A stretch of 64,000 nt of DNA. Source: Mugil cephalus. Its lineage: Eukaryota; Chordata; Actinopteri; Mugiliformes; Mugilidae. The first letter of the stretch is position 1. Each line of letters starts with the position of its first letter. The translations under genes and the position numbers were made by a program. The notes below the pieces were generated by a model, which worked only from the letters and a program-made list of their open reading frames with translations, made no database searches and was not told the DNA's origin. Location of the stretch: positions 8,573,501 through 8,637,500 of the forward strand of contig NC_061778.1 in the NCBI RefSeq assembly GCF_022458985.1, in the 5' to 3' direction. Positions 23,604 to 35,300 of this stretch are shown one piece after another.

Positions 23604-25407
23604 AGGTGTAGAAGATGGTGATGGTGAAGCATATATATGAGGGGCCATCCTATGGGCTCAATGCAATACAAAGGGAAGAGCAACGTTAGGGAAAATAATA
23701 AGTGACAGATACAAATCACTGGCTGCAGCACATGGCATCTGTGGCACTCATTCCAGCAGTGAGATTGATTTAGCCAACATGAAGCCTGGAGGGCTTTGGG
23801 TTGTCACTCTAAAGGAAGCTCATTGTCTCTCAAACTGAAAGTGAAAAGCTCTTATAGGACATGTAGAATGAGCAAAAATGTCACGTTTTCCTCGTCCTTG
23901 CCTTTTGTCAGAATTCACTCAACTTTTCTGATCTAGTGAGAGCGATAAATAGGAGTAGAACAATCTTTTTTTCATTTGCAGCACACCTGATTAATAAAAC
24001 TTGCTAATGATCCCTTTCTTCTTCCGCTTCTTTCCAGTCCCTGTTTTGCATAAAGTAATGAGGCTTTGTTAACAGCCTTTTATTTTATTTCTCAATACAT
24101 CTTATAATAGAATGAGAAGAGTGCATGAGCTCCCACTGCTTGCAATTACATTTTAATTGCGTTTTATTTTTCGACATAACGCTGCTTTATTATGCACAAG
24201 GCTGCATTCAATAGCATTATTTTTCTAATCATGTTGTGCATCTTCCCGGTAAACCATTAAGTAACTCTACATTGTGGTTTATTTTTAATTTCCAGTTCAA
24301 CAGATTTGCGACTCTTCGTGGGAGAGAGTGAACTGACAAAAAAATCTGGATAAAATTTTATGAAAACATTTCACAACAGATTGATTTGGAAAAAGCTGGG
24401 TATTGCCCTTTATCACCCATTTTGCTTTACCAGACATGAATGAAATGGACTACAGCTTCCTGCTGCAGGTGGATATGATGATATGTGGATATGACATTTC
24501 TTTAGTGCAAGGCTTCATTGCTTAGTCACAGAGAGAAGTAATCAGAATGACGCATATGAGTTTACACAAACAACTTTTATGTTTGTGTATTAATCTCCTG
24601 CTCCCTCCAGTGGAAATCATGGATGCACCACAACCTCATAATCATCACCTCCCTGAGAGCGGACTAAAAACACGATCATTCAATGGTAAATTTTACATTT
24701 TGCAATGACTAGATGACAGGCAGCTAGTTGAATGAGTTTTAACATAGAGCTACGACTCATTTTGGATGTTGCCAGAGCTTTTATCGGTTAACCTGAATAC
24801 TCTGCAGTAGGACGCTGAACCACATGTTAATCTTTTATATTCCCAAACACTTAGATATACATGGCATCTTACTGGAGCAGTATCACTCCTTTAATGCAAG
24901 CTCACATAGCCATTAAAATGCAAAAGTTTTTTCATGAATAACTATGACTTCATATTTCCTGTCTGTTCACATATCATATCTGACAGCGCAGAGGTGGCAC
25001 GAGGGCAGGATATGGTTATTTAGTATGCTCCTAGCAGAAGCAGCAGCCATTGGGCATTTAATCACACTCTCAGTGAATGCAAGGAGATGTATGCCCTATT
25101 GTAATTGAATTAAAAATGAAATGGCTTTTATGTGGACCTCTAGTATCCAGAACATGTTGCATTAAGCAGTGATTCATATGAAGAACTCTGCAGCTTGTTT
25201 TGCATAATTGAGATTTTCGGCTTTTGCCTCCAGTGTCAAAGCTGAAATGCAATATGCAAGACTAACCTCGATCAAATTAATTAGTAACTTTTTAAGTTGC
25301 TGAAATACTTTGCACAATACTGTTGAATTCTTGCCCTAGAGAGACTGCACATCCTGTCCTGCCGCTTCAAGTGTGCAAAGCGTGCAGTGGCATCTAGTCC
25401 TGCAGAC
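23601..25407. other. Upstream region of MATE gene A
   Basis: No coding exon found. The AT-rich part 23880-24320 has several homeobox-like TAAT/ATTA cores, including an inverted pair GCAATTA/TAATTGC at 24140-24158. A CCCTAG acceptor at 25335-25340 could open the exon that carries the ATG of gene A, giving an upstream non-coding exon somewhere in this stretch. Confidence 0.4.
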
Positions 25408-28400
25408 ATGGAGGGGTCCAGTGACAAGCTTTTCTTCTGCAGATGGGTGCGCAACAAGGTTCCCCTGGCCCACAGAGAAGAAATGTACCACATACTGAGG
25501 ATGACGGGGCCCCTGGTGAGTATTACCGCTGTTTAAATACCTCTGTTTGGTCTCAAATCCTGTGTGAATCAAGGTCACCTTGTGTGACATCTTAATTCAT
25601 GCAAGATAGATGAGGTTTTTTAGAATGTCAGGAAAAATGGACTTTACGTCTGAATCTTAGAGACGGCAATCAGTCACCACCAAGCAGTGCTTGGGCAGGT
25701 CTCAAACTGTGGCTGATCAGTGTCTGGAGCACGCCAGGACGATAACACAGCGCGGCAACTCATTTGCAGAGACAGTCATGCGAATTAGTTGCAATCATAT
25801 TTACTGTTATACACTGCATTTCCTGAGATGATAGCTGTTTCACCTCCATAATGTTTGTCTTTCTAGCTGCTCTCTCGAATCCTCAATTACCTGCTCCCAT
25901 TTGTGGTCACAATGTTCTGTGGACGTCTGGGAAATGATGTTATGGCGGGGTATGGATTAGCTTCAGCTGTAAGTGGTCATCTGTATACTGTATGCATGTG
26001 GAGGCCAGCATGGGGGAAATGAGAGCGGGCAGAAGGGAAATAAATGTTTCAACTAGTCTGCCAACATTGTTGTTACAGATAACTTCTATAATAATCTATA
26101 ACACGTTTCCTCTCATGAGTCACAGTCGTATTGGTTACATAAGAGCACTGAAGTGTACGTCTGATTCATTCAAGAATGTTTCATTTTAGACCATTAATGT
26201 TACCACCGCGGCGACGGGATGTGGTCTGGGACTGGCGTGTGACACTTTGGTGTCTCAGGTTTGGACTTGCAGTCAAACTCTCAACTACTCATTACACCCT
26301 CTCGTAAAATGATTAACACCATCTGCGCACTGTTTGCAGACATTTGGTGGTAAGAACCTGTTGCGGGTGGGAGTGATCCTTCAGCGGGGCATCATCATCC
26401 TGCTACTGTTCTGTCTGCCCTGCTGGGGTCTGCTCATTAATGCCGAGGCCATCCTGTTGTGTCTGGGGCAGGACCCCGAGGTGGCCAGGTAACTGGCGGC
26501 GCAAAACTTGCACAAAACTCTCAGTGGCTCCAAATCTCTCTGTTCTGTTGAAACCCCTTTGACATTTCTTGCCAATAAAGAGTAAATGAGCCTGACCTGG
26601 TGCCACTGAACAGTGTATATTACCTCAGAGTCATGTCCTTACCCTTCCTTGGATCCTCTTGATTTCAGGATCGCCCAGTTGTATATCACATCCTTCCTTC
26701 CTGCAGTGCCAGTGAGTCCTGTCTTTTCTTTCACCTTTATGTACGAATGCAATCAATTTTATTGACGCGTATGAACGACTTTGCCTCGAAGCTTAATGTC
26801 AACTGTCTCTTAGGCAATGTTTCTACATCAGCTTCAGGTTTCTTATCTGCAGAACCAGGTGGGCTGACGTCCTGTACACGTAATCAAAATATGTTGTCTT
26901 AATTATCGTAATAAGACACAGTATCAGCTTGTGTTTGAATTCACAGGGAATAATACTGCCTCAGATGTACACTGCCGCCGTGGCAAACATAGCCAACGTG
27001 GTGACAAACTACATCTTCCTTTACTGGCTTGATCTGGGTGTTAGGTATGTGTACTCACGCATCTCATTATAACACTAAATAAACTCTGAAATCAAATGAC
27101 TGCACACACCGGTATCGCCTCGAATGTCTCACAGCGGATCTGCAGCAGCCAACACTCTGTCACAGGTTTACATCTGCGCTCTGCTGTTTGCTTACATTTG
27201 GTGGAAGAAGCTCCACGTAACAACATGGGGAGGTGAGGGATTACTATTCATGGTCTCCCCAGTGCTCGCAAACATGGCTTCATCCTGACTACATAAATGA
27301 GTGTCCTTCTCCCCCTGCAGGCTGGTCCGCAGAATCATTTCAGGAGTGGGGCTCCTACATGAAGCTGGCCATCCCCAGTACATTAATGACTTGTTTTGAG
27401 TGGTGGGTTTATGAGTTTGGGGGATTCTTTGCAGGTAATCTGCCTAATATAATGTTTATTTTAGCCCATTACCTTAGTGCAGGGGTGTCAAACTCATTTT
27501 AGTTCAGGGGCCACATACAGACCAATATGATCTCAAGCATAATAGCACACTTTACGTAACGACAATTCAAAGTGCAGTGCTTTCATCTGCTGCTCAGTTC
27601 TAGGTCTCAGTCTCCATGTCTCTTAAAATAGCATAACCTCTAGTGGAGAAATTAGGATCAGATGACAATATTATTGAAAACTTCCTGTTTGCCAGATTGG
27701 ACCTTCTGGTGGGCCAGTTTTGGACGGAAGGTCCTATGTTTGACACCCCTGCCTTAATTCATGGGTTTAAAACTACACTATTTAAGCCTTTTGTTATGAC
27801 AACTGCATTTGAATTTTGCCTGTGATGATCAGGAATGCTGAGTGAGGATGATCTGGCAGCACAACATGCTGTGATAATGGTGGCTTTCATAACCTACATG
27901 GTACGTATCATTAACTGCAAGTTACTGCACAAACATGTAGATGATTGAAACGTATCTTTAGCACCAGGAGCGACGGGAGCTGGTTTTCCATTGTCAGGGT
28001 TTGTTTTACTTTTCCCATTACCATTATGAATCCTTAGTTCCCTCTCGGCATTCAAGCTGCAGCATGTGCACGGGTGGGCAACGCTCTCGGTGCGGGAGAC
28101 ACCGCCAGGGCAATCCTCACCTGCAAGATGTCATTAGCTCTTGCAGGTCAGTTATAAACATGTTTTCTTGTTGCATCCTTTATTAATAATTGATAGATTT
28201 CGCATCTTCCTCTTTTCCAGCCAGCTTTGCCCTCGTTGAAGGCGTCGTGCTCGGCTCGACTAAAACAGTGATTGGCTTCATCTTCACCTCCGATGAGTGA
28301 GTCCGTTCTCGCGTTTGATTGAACTTCACGCTGGAGCTGTTGAGTGTAGAACTGCTGCCTGCAAAGACATGATCTTGATTATCATTTTAGGAAAATCATA

Positions 28401-29612
28401 GGTCTGGTCTCACGCCTGATGGATGCCTACTGTTTCCTGCAACTGTTCGACGGTCTTGTGGTGAGTCTGCGCGCCTTTACTATATCGGGGACAAATATAT
28501 TAGCAGTATGACGCCAGAAGCAAGAGAAACGTGTCAATATTAAATTAGTTTTCTGCCTTTCAGTGTGTTTGCACAGGCATCTTCTTGGGTACTGGCAAAC
28601 AGAAGATACCAGCTGTGGCTAATTTAATTGGATACTACTGCATAGGGCTTTCGCTGAGCGTCACTTTAATGTTTGTTGCAAAGCTGGGAGTCTTAGGTAA
28701 GTATTAGAAGTTGCCATATTTTGGCATTTTCAGAGCCATTCGAGACAAATGACTTGTGGCGAGGGAAGAGCAGGTTGTCACACGTGGGGCTGGCTGTGGC
28801 TTTAATAGACTAATCTGTCTCTTTCTCTGCAGGCTTTTGGCTCGGGCTGCTCATTTGCGTCGTCTTGCAATCCACCTTCTACATCATTGTCATCTTCAAG
28901 CTGAACTGGAAGAGAATGACAGAGGAGGTATGCTCCTGGCTAATCTAGCAATCAGTCTCGTGCAGGGCCTCAGCTGCTCATATATTGATGTAACCTGTCT
29001 CAATTTTGGGTGAAACAAATGTGGCGCGTAGCCGTGTGTGTAATCGTGTGCAGAAGGGCTGGAAGTTTTTTCCGTGTGCTCGCTTTCAGGCTGTGAAGCG
29101 AGCTCAGAAAAAGAGTCACCTGGCACGGTTGGGCAGATACGACACGACAGACGCTGTCCCTAACAACAGTGGTGGCTTTACAGCAAACAATGGAAACGTA
29201 AGTGGCCCGTTACTCTTCATGAATTTTGCTATGTTCATTTTCTGTGCAACACTAGCTGGCTGCCTCTGCCTGCTCTGATGAATAAAATATTTGCAAATAT
29301 GGTTCTTTTTCCTTCAAGTCAGTGGATGGCTACATGTCTGTGAGCAGTGACAACACCGAGACACCGGGTGGACACGTGGTCCAGCAGCTGAAGGCGAGCC
29401 GTCTCTCCACCACCCAGCTCGTCCTCAGACGAGGCCTCACTATATTTGCAGCGGTTGCGCTCCTTGCAGTCGGAGCGAGTGTGCACTTCCTCGTGCCCCT
29501 CCCAGAGGTTCAGTCTGCAGAGGCCAACTCTACTGCGGACTGGATCAATACTACATATCTTCCTGATCAAATTTTCTCCACTGTGCTGGACTCAATAGAA
29601 GAGTCAGCATAA
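25408..29612 (+). CDS. slc47a1-like: MATE gene A: SLC47A-type multidrug and toxin extrusion transporter, 17 exons
   Basis: Exons 25408-25515, 25867-25968, 26190-26258, 26340-26488, 26669-26711, 26814-26858, 26947-27044, 27135-27232, 27321-27434, 27833-27900, 28038-28146, 28221-28296, 28391-28460, 28564-28696, 28833-28927, 29090-29197, 29319-29612. All junctions are GT-AG with consistent phases and give 592 residues, near mammalian MATE1. The family exports organic cations in exchange for protons at the plasma membrane (kidney and liver in mammals). Seen: [50 protein letters not shown] (the two family glutamates), [15 protein letters not shown], and a C-terminal hydrophobic helix after TTQLVLRRGL. 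The position of the membrane glutamate in helix 10 is Asp (LFDGLV). Tandem partner of gene B; intron 9 carries a hAT MITE. Confidence 0.94.
27480..27751. mobile_element. hAT-type MITE in intron 9 of MATE gene A
   Basis: Perfect 14-bp terminal inverted repeats: CAGGGGTGTCAAAC at the left, GTTTGACACCCCTG at the right. Flanking 8-mers CCTTAGTG and CCTTAATT match at 6 of 8 positions, consistent with a decayed target duplication. There is no coding capacity in 272 bp. It is absent from the matching intron of gene B. Confidence 0.88.
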
Positions 29613-30595
29613 CCTTGAGAGCGGTAATCAGAAAATCTTTGTCTTTTTCTTTGTCTTTCATTTTTTGCAGTTGATGTCATGGAAACATTGAATTTCGCTA
29701 TCTTTGAGTGCCTCGGGACAGAACGGTGAAAGATTGGAAATATTCTGTTAAATAAGATCAGGTTTTAATAATTGAATGATGTGGCATGAATATTTGATTC
29801 AACTGACGCCAAATGAAATGAATTCAAGATTTGATCAGAGGCAGTTGGACTTTTCTTTTTGCTTTTCTTTTTTTTTTTGGTTGTCTACATTTCTTTAATG
29901 TGAACATGGAATAAAACGTAATAAATGTTCAACTGGAGTGAGGAATGTCTCCCCTGGCTCTTTCTTCTGTTTCCTCTTTCTTCATTTAATAAATGTGGCT
30001 CTTTACTGGTTGAAAATGTACTGACATTAGTGATAATGGGGCCAGAGTAGATTTTCTATTGTTCACTTATTATCGCCTTTTACCAGAAGATATTTGACAA
30101 AAATCTTTGGATTTCCTAAATATAACTTATTGAAGTACACTTTCTGTTATCATCAGTCTCCAAACTCAGAAATAAACTGTGTCATAACAGCCGAGGATGT
30201 TTATTGAAAAGGATGTGAGAGGCTGCGAGAGGTTAAATAATCACAGAATCTTCAACAAAGTCCATATTTTACGCTGGCGCTCTGTAAGTATTCTATCTTC
30301 GCAGCATCACAAACCTGACAATGTTACTTTTGGTGGATTCCCTTAATTCTACTTTAAATGTGTTTAATCACTAACATCAAGACATTCTTGCTTTCAAGTC
30401 GTCCGTCTCAGTCTTTGTTGTGATTGCAGTTTTTTTTCTTGTTCTCTCTCTATCTGTGTTGTTTCAGCTGGACTTGGCGGAGCCCCGGGGCAGCGAGATT
30501 TCCATCCTTTGTGGCATCCTGGAGCTCGGCTAAGATGAGTACGTGAGTCCAAAGAAGGACATTGTGGTGGAAGGACCTGCACCAGACTCTCAGAC
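29613..30595. other. Space between MATE genes A and B
   Basis: Two AATAAA signals at 29910-29915 and 29920-29925 probably end the gene A transcript about 300 bases after its stop. Upstream of gene B, a TTTCAG acceptor at 30463-30468 could begin the exon that carries its ATG. The separation of stop A and start B is under 1 kb, so the promoter of B, if independent, is compact. Confidence 0.5.
29910..29925 (+). terminator. Polyadenylation signals of MATE gene A
   Basis: Two overlapping-in-function AATAAA hexamers ten bases apart, followed by a GT-rich stretch (TGTTCAACTGGAGTG). Confidence 0.6.
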
Positions 30596-33500
30596 ATGGA
30601 CGTGTCCAGCGACAAGCTCTTTTGCTGCAGGCTGGTGCATCGCAATGTTCCCGTGGCCCACAGGGAGGAACTGTACCACATCCTGAGGATGACGGGGCCT
30701 TTGGTAAGCGTCGACGCTGTTCACGCGTCCTTTTCTGTCTGGGGCGAGCGTGCAGCGAGGTTACACTTGTTGGGAAGCAGACGTATACAAGAGAAGATTG
30801 ATTACAGGCTTTCCCTGCCAAGGAAAAGGTTAAGGTGTCAGGAAAACAGACTTTCATGTGTGAGAAGTAGAAGCAGAAATCAATAGGTCTAAAACAGTGT
30901 TTGGCAGCCGAGCAGTTTCTCCAACCTGCCGCAGCACTGACACGGCGGTCGCTCATTTGTTAAAACGACTCGTGCTTAATGAAATATCACAACACCAAGG
31001 AGTCCTGCAACGATCTTGTGTTTACTTTTAATGTTTGCCGTTGCAGCTGCTCTCTCGAATCCTCAATTACCTGCTTCCGTTCGTGGTCACCATGTTCTGC
31101 GGGCGTCTGGGGAATGAAGTGATGGCTGGCTATGGATTGGCTTCTGCTGTAAGTGGTGGTCTGTGCTAATATGAGGAAAATCACAAGTGGGGATATAATT
31201 TCAAGGCAGCTGGTCAGAGGGAAAATGATACATTGCCTAAATCACCTGAATCATTTTCTCAAAATAACCTGGGAAGAACTCCTGATGATTCAGTGTTGCT
31301 TTTTTTTTTTTTACATATTACTTTAATTTCAGACCATCAATGTCACCACTGCAGCAACAGGATATGGTTTGGGACTGGCGTGTGACACTTTGGTGTCTCA
31401 GGTCTGGAAAACCTTATTGATATGCTATAAGGTAATGTGTTTTTGTCATCACCCTGTTCTCTAAAATGTTAATCATGTTGACAGACGTTCGGTGGTAAGA
31501 ACCTGCTGCGGGTGGGAGTGATCCTTCAGCGAGGCATCATCATCCTGCTGTTGTTCTGTCTCCCCTGCTGGGGTCTCCTCATTAACGCCCAGGCCATCCT
31601 GCTATGTCTTGGTCAGGATCCAGAAGTGTCCAGGTAAGCGGCTGCACAAAATATAAAGTAATACCGCTGCTACCATTACCACCAGAAATGTGGGCAAGAT
31701 TGAATGGAAATCAGAGATCATCCTCTAAGGAGTCACAAAGACCATCTCAGCATTAGAAGAGTTCTGGTCCCCACAGATTCACTGAGCAGATTCATAATAT
31801 GCATGATCAGAGACCTGACCTCTACCAGTTATATCGATCCTGGTATTGATTTTTTTTATATATATTATTTAAAATCAATAGAAACTGTTTCAGGACACTG
31901 CGCCACCTGCATTTAAAAAATATTTCTTTTAAGCTGCCTCATTAGATTTCTAGGCTTCTAGGCTGCACAGCGCAACAAGCTGCTTAAGAACAAAAAAAGC
32001 TGACAGACACAAGCCTTTGGGTTTTTACAAAGTAGGCGAGATTAACTCGTTACATACAAATTAGGTAGAGCCAGAGAAACATTCATTCATTCTCTGAAGG
32101 CACAGAATAATAATCAATTACCACAAACTCCTGAGACTTAAGTTTGATCCGTCTGACTTCAGCCTCTACGAACCCGAGCAAGTTTCTTGGTAGTTCTGAT
32201 GAGGGGAGGTAAATGGGATTTATTAGAGTAAATGTGAACTCAGCTGCATAGTTGATAAGAGCAGCAGGACGGTGTAACACATGTGAGAAGTTCAGGATAA
32301 TAGGCGGAAAAACGTCCTTCATGATATTTGGTTCAATTCAGTTCACATCAATTTTCAAATATTTTTTTTTATTACTTTACTTTGTTAAATAGGAAATGCT
32401 TAAAAGTGGCTGTGGCACTTAAGGAGATTAAGCTGACCACAGCTCCTTCTTCTTCTTTTCAGGATTGCACAGCTGTATATTACAGCCTTCCTTCCTGCCG
32501 TTCCGGTGAGTCATGACTTTAATCTTTAATCGCCTTCATGCAAAATTTATGCACTGAATTCATAATTTTTTTTGTGACGAGGTGCTTCAATAAATTATAA
32601 TTATTAAGGCTTAATCACCTTTCTCTATAGGCAATGTTCCTGCATAATCTTCAGGTGTCTTACCTGCAGAACCAGGTATGATTTCTCGATCCTAGTCTCG
32701 GTGATACCGGATATAGTTTTATTTCTGGTAATTTCATCAGCTTGTGTTTGTGTCCTCAGGAAATAATACTGCCACAAATGTACGCTGCCGCCGTGGCAAA
32801 CATAGCCAACGTGGTGACGAACTGCGTCTTCCTTTACTGGCTGGATCTGGGTGTCAGGTGGGTGTACTCACACTTTTCTTAAATCTGACTAAAGCGTTTA
32901 CACACACTGACATTAACGTGATTTTGTGTTCCAGCGGATCCGCAGCAGCCAACACTCTGTCTCAGGTTTACATCTGTGTTTTCCTGTTTGCTTACATTTG
33001 GTGGAAGAAGCTGCACGTAACAACGTGGGGAGGTGAGAAACACTCGAGCAGAGTTGTGACGGTATGATTTCAAGTTTTTCCCCTCTACATACGTAAGTGT
33101 CTCTCTCCCCCTGCAGGCTGGTCTGTAGAATCACTGCACGAGTGGGGCTCATACATGAAGCTGGCTATCCCCAGTACATTAATGAAATGCTTCGAGTGGT
33201 GGGTTTATGAGCTCGGGGGCTTTTTTGCAGGTAATCCAAACATCATCAGATGTTTTAAGCTCATGTTTGACCCAGCGTCCGAGGCCTGACCCTTTTCTCT
33301 TTCCTCTTTGCTTTGTGGTGATCAGGAATGCTGAGTGAGGACGAGCTGGCAGCGCAGCATGTTGTCATAATGGTGGCTTTCTTAACCTACATGGTACTGT
33401 GTGTATTAACTGCAAGTCACTGCATTCTCACTATTCCCCGATCCTATCCTATCCCACACTTTTTTCCAAAATGATGAATCCATACAGTTCCCTCTCGGCA

Positions 33501-34983
33501 TCCAAGCTGCAGCATGCGCTCGGGTGGGGAACGCTCTCGGTGCAGGTGACACTGTGAGGGCAATCCTAACCAGCAAGGTGTCACTCACTCTTGCAGGTCA
33601 GTTAAAACCAACTCCTCCGTGGATTCTGTACCGTCTGAAACTATTCATAGCTCCTCTTTTCCAGCTAGCTTTGCAGTTGTTGAAGGTATTATACTTGCCT
33701 CAACTAAAACAGTGATCGGCTACATCTTCACCTCTGATGAGTGAGTCTGTGCGGCCGTACCCTCGCTTTTTAAATATCGCTGCTACACACACGCATAATG
33801 GAAAGGATGCGTGCAATCTTAATTATGAAACTTTATTTTTTAGGAAAATCATCACTCTGGTTTCTCACCTGATGAATCCATACTGTTTCCTTCAGTTCTT
33901 TGACGGTCTTGTGGTGAGACTTTCTTCTTATGAAGTTGAGCAAGTCTAACATGAAGTGTATAAAATGTTTATCTCTTCAGATGTTGCCGCATTCCCGGTG
34001 AGTGCATAAGAATTAGAGTTTTGTCTCTCTGCATCTTAGGGTGTGTGCACAGGCATCTTCCTGGGTACCGGCAAACAGAAGATACCAGCTGTGGCAAATC
34101 TCATCGGATACTACTGCATAGGGCTTTCACTCGGAGTCACTTTAATGTTTGTTGCAAAGCTGAGAGTTTTAGGTAACTGCTCAAAGTGACCTTTTTTGTA
34201 ATTTTCTAAAAGCAGTTGAAGTGAAGCCCGCTGAGCACTTAACTGACTAATCTGTCTCTTTCTCCGCAGGCTTTTGGCTCGGGCTGCTGGTCTGCGTGAT
34301 TTTGCAGTCCGCCTTCTACATCATTGTCATCTTCAATCTGAACTGGGAGAGAATGACAGAGGAGGTATGCTGCCCGGATAATCAGTGAAATAAAACAATC
34401 ACACTAAAGCAGGGACTCAATTTGGATTTGAGATAATTAGTTACCGATGCGAAATTTCCTGATGGAGATATTCTCTACTTGTTAGGACAGGGACTAATAA
34501 GAGTTTTCTTATCTGCTTGTTTGCAGGCTGTGGAACGGGCTAAGAAAAACAATGAGGTGGCATTATTAAGCACAGCTGCCGTCTCAGACGCTTCGGGTAA
34601 CAACACTGCAGACCAGACAGTGAGTACCCAGCTAAACAACAACAAATCTGAATATCCTATAAATTGCTGCCACTTAATTTAACATTAAATAAATGAAATT
34701 GTTCTCCTAGTTAGTGGATGGCTGCATGCCTGTGAGTACTGAATGCCATGATGGGGACACCGAGACACAGAGTGGACATGCGGTCCAGCGGCTGAAGGCA
34801 GACCGTCCCTCCACCACCCAGCTCATCCTCAGACGAGGCCTCATTATGTTTGCAGCAGTTGCACTCCTTGCTATCGGTGCAAGTGTGCACTTCCTTGTGC
34901 CCCTCCCAGAGGTCCTTTCGGCAAATGCCAACTCTACTACGGACTGGATCAATACTACATATCCGACAAATTTTCTCCAATGA
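30596..34983 (+). CDS. slc47a1-like: MATE gene B: SLC47A-type multidrug and toxin extrusion transporter, 17 exons
   Basis: Exons 30596-30703, 31047-31148, 31333-31401, 31485-31633, 32463-32505, 32631-32675, 32760-32857, 32935-33032, 33117-33230, 33326-33393, 33488-33596, 33665-33740, 33844-33913, 34040-34172, 34270-34364, 34527-34619, 34711-34983. They encode 580 residues with no stop or frameshift. Exons 1-15 have exactly the lengths of gene A; the last two, coding for the cytoplasmic loop and final helix, are 15 and 21 bases shorter. Most residues agree with gene A (for example LLSRILNYLLPFVVTMFCGR, GYYCIGLSL). Both EWW/YE glutamates are kept (CFEWWVYELGG) and the helix-10 acid is Asp (FFDGLV). 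Expected role is proton-coupled export of organic cations. It lies head-to-tail with A and converges on gene C. Confidence 0.94.
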
Positions 34984-35300
34984 AGAGCCAGAGTGATAAC
35001 CACACATTTTCTGTTTATTATTTTAGCACAGATGTTGTCAGATGTCTCTCCTGTTAGACACTCTTTGACAGAATGTGGTTGTGAACTCAGCCCTCGTGGA
35101 TTGACTGGAAAATCTCGTGGACAATCATTTGATCATTTGGTCACAAATCATAGACTCTTTCACTTCTGCAATCACTTTCAACTCATGTGCACTCGTGCCT
35201 CTCGACTGCCCTGCTTTGAGATCCTGCAGTGCAAACACCTGCGTCATACTTAGCACTGGTGGCTAAAGAGTTATACCACTGATTAAGACTTTTCTTATGT
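34984..35300. other. Convergent gap between MATE genes B (+) and C (-)
   Basis: Only 317 bases separate the stop codons. The minus strand has an AATAAA (plus-strand TTTATT, 35014-35019) placed to end gene C just past the stop of B. No AATAAA for gene B is seen on + in this gap; the next one is at 35617-35622, beyond the last coding exon of C. Confidence 0.55.
35014..35019 (-). terminator. Candidate polyadenylation signal of MATE gene C
   Basis: AATAAA on the minus strand about 280 bases after the gene C stop. Confidence 0.45.
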
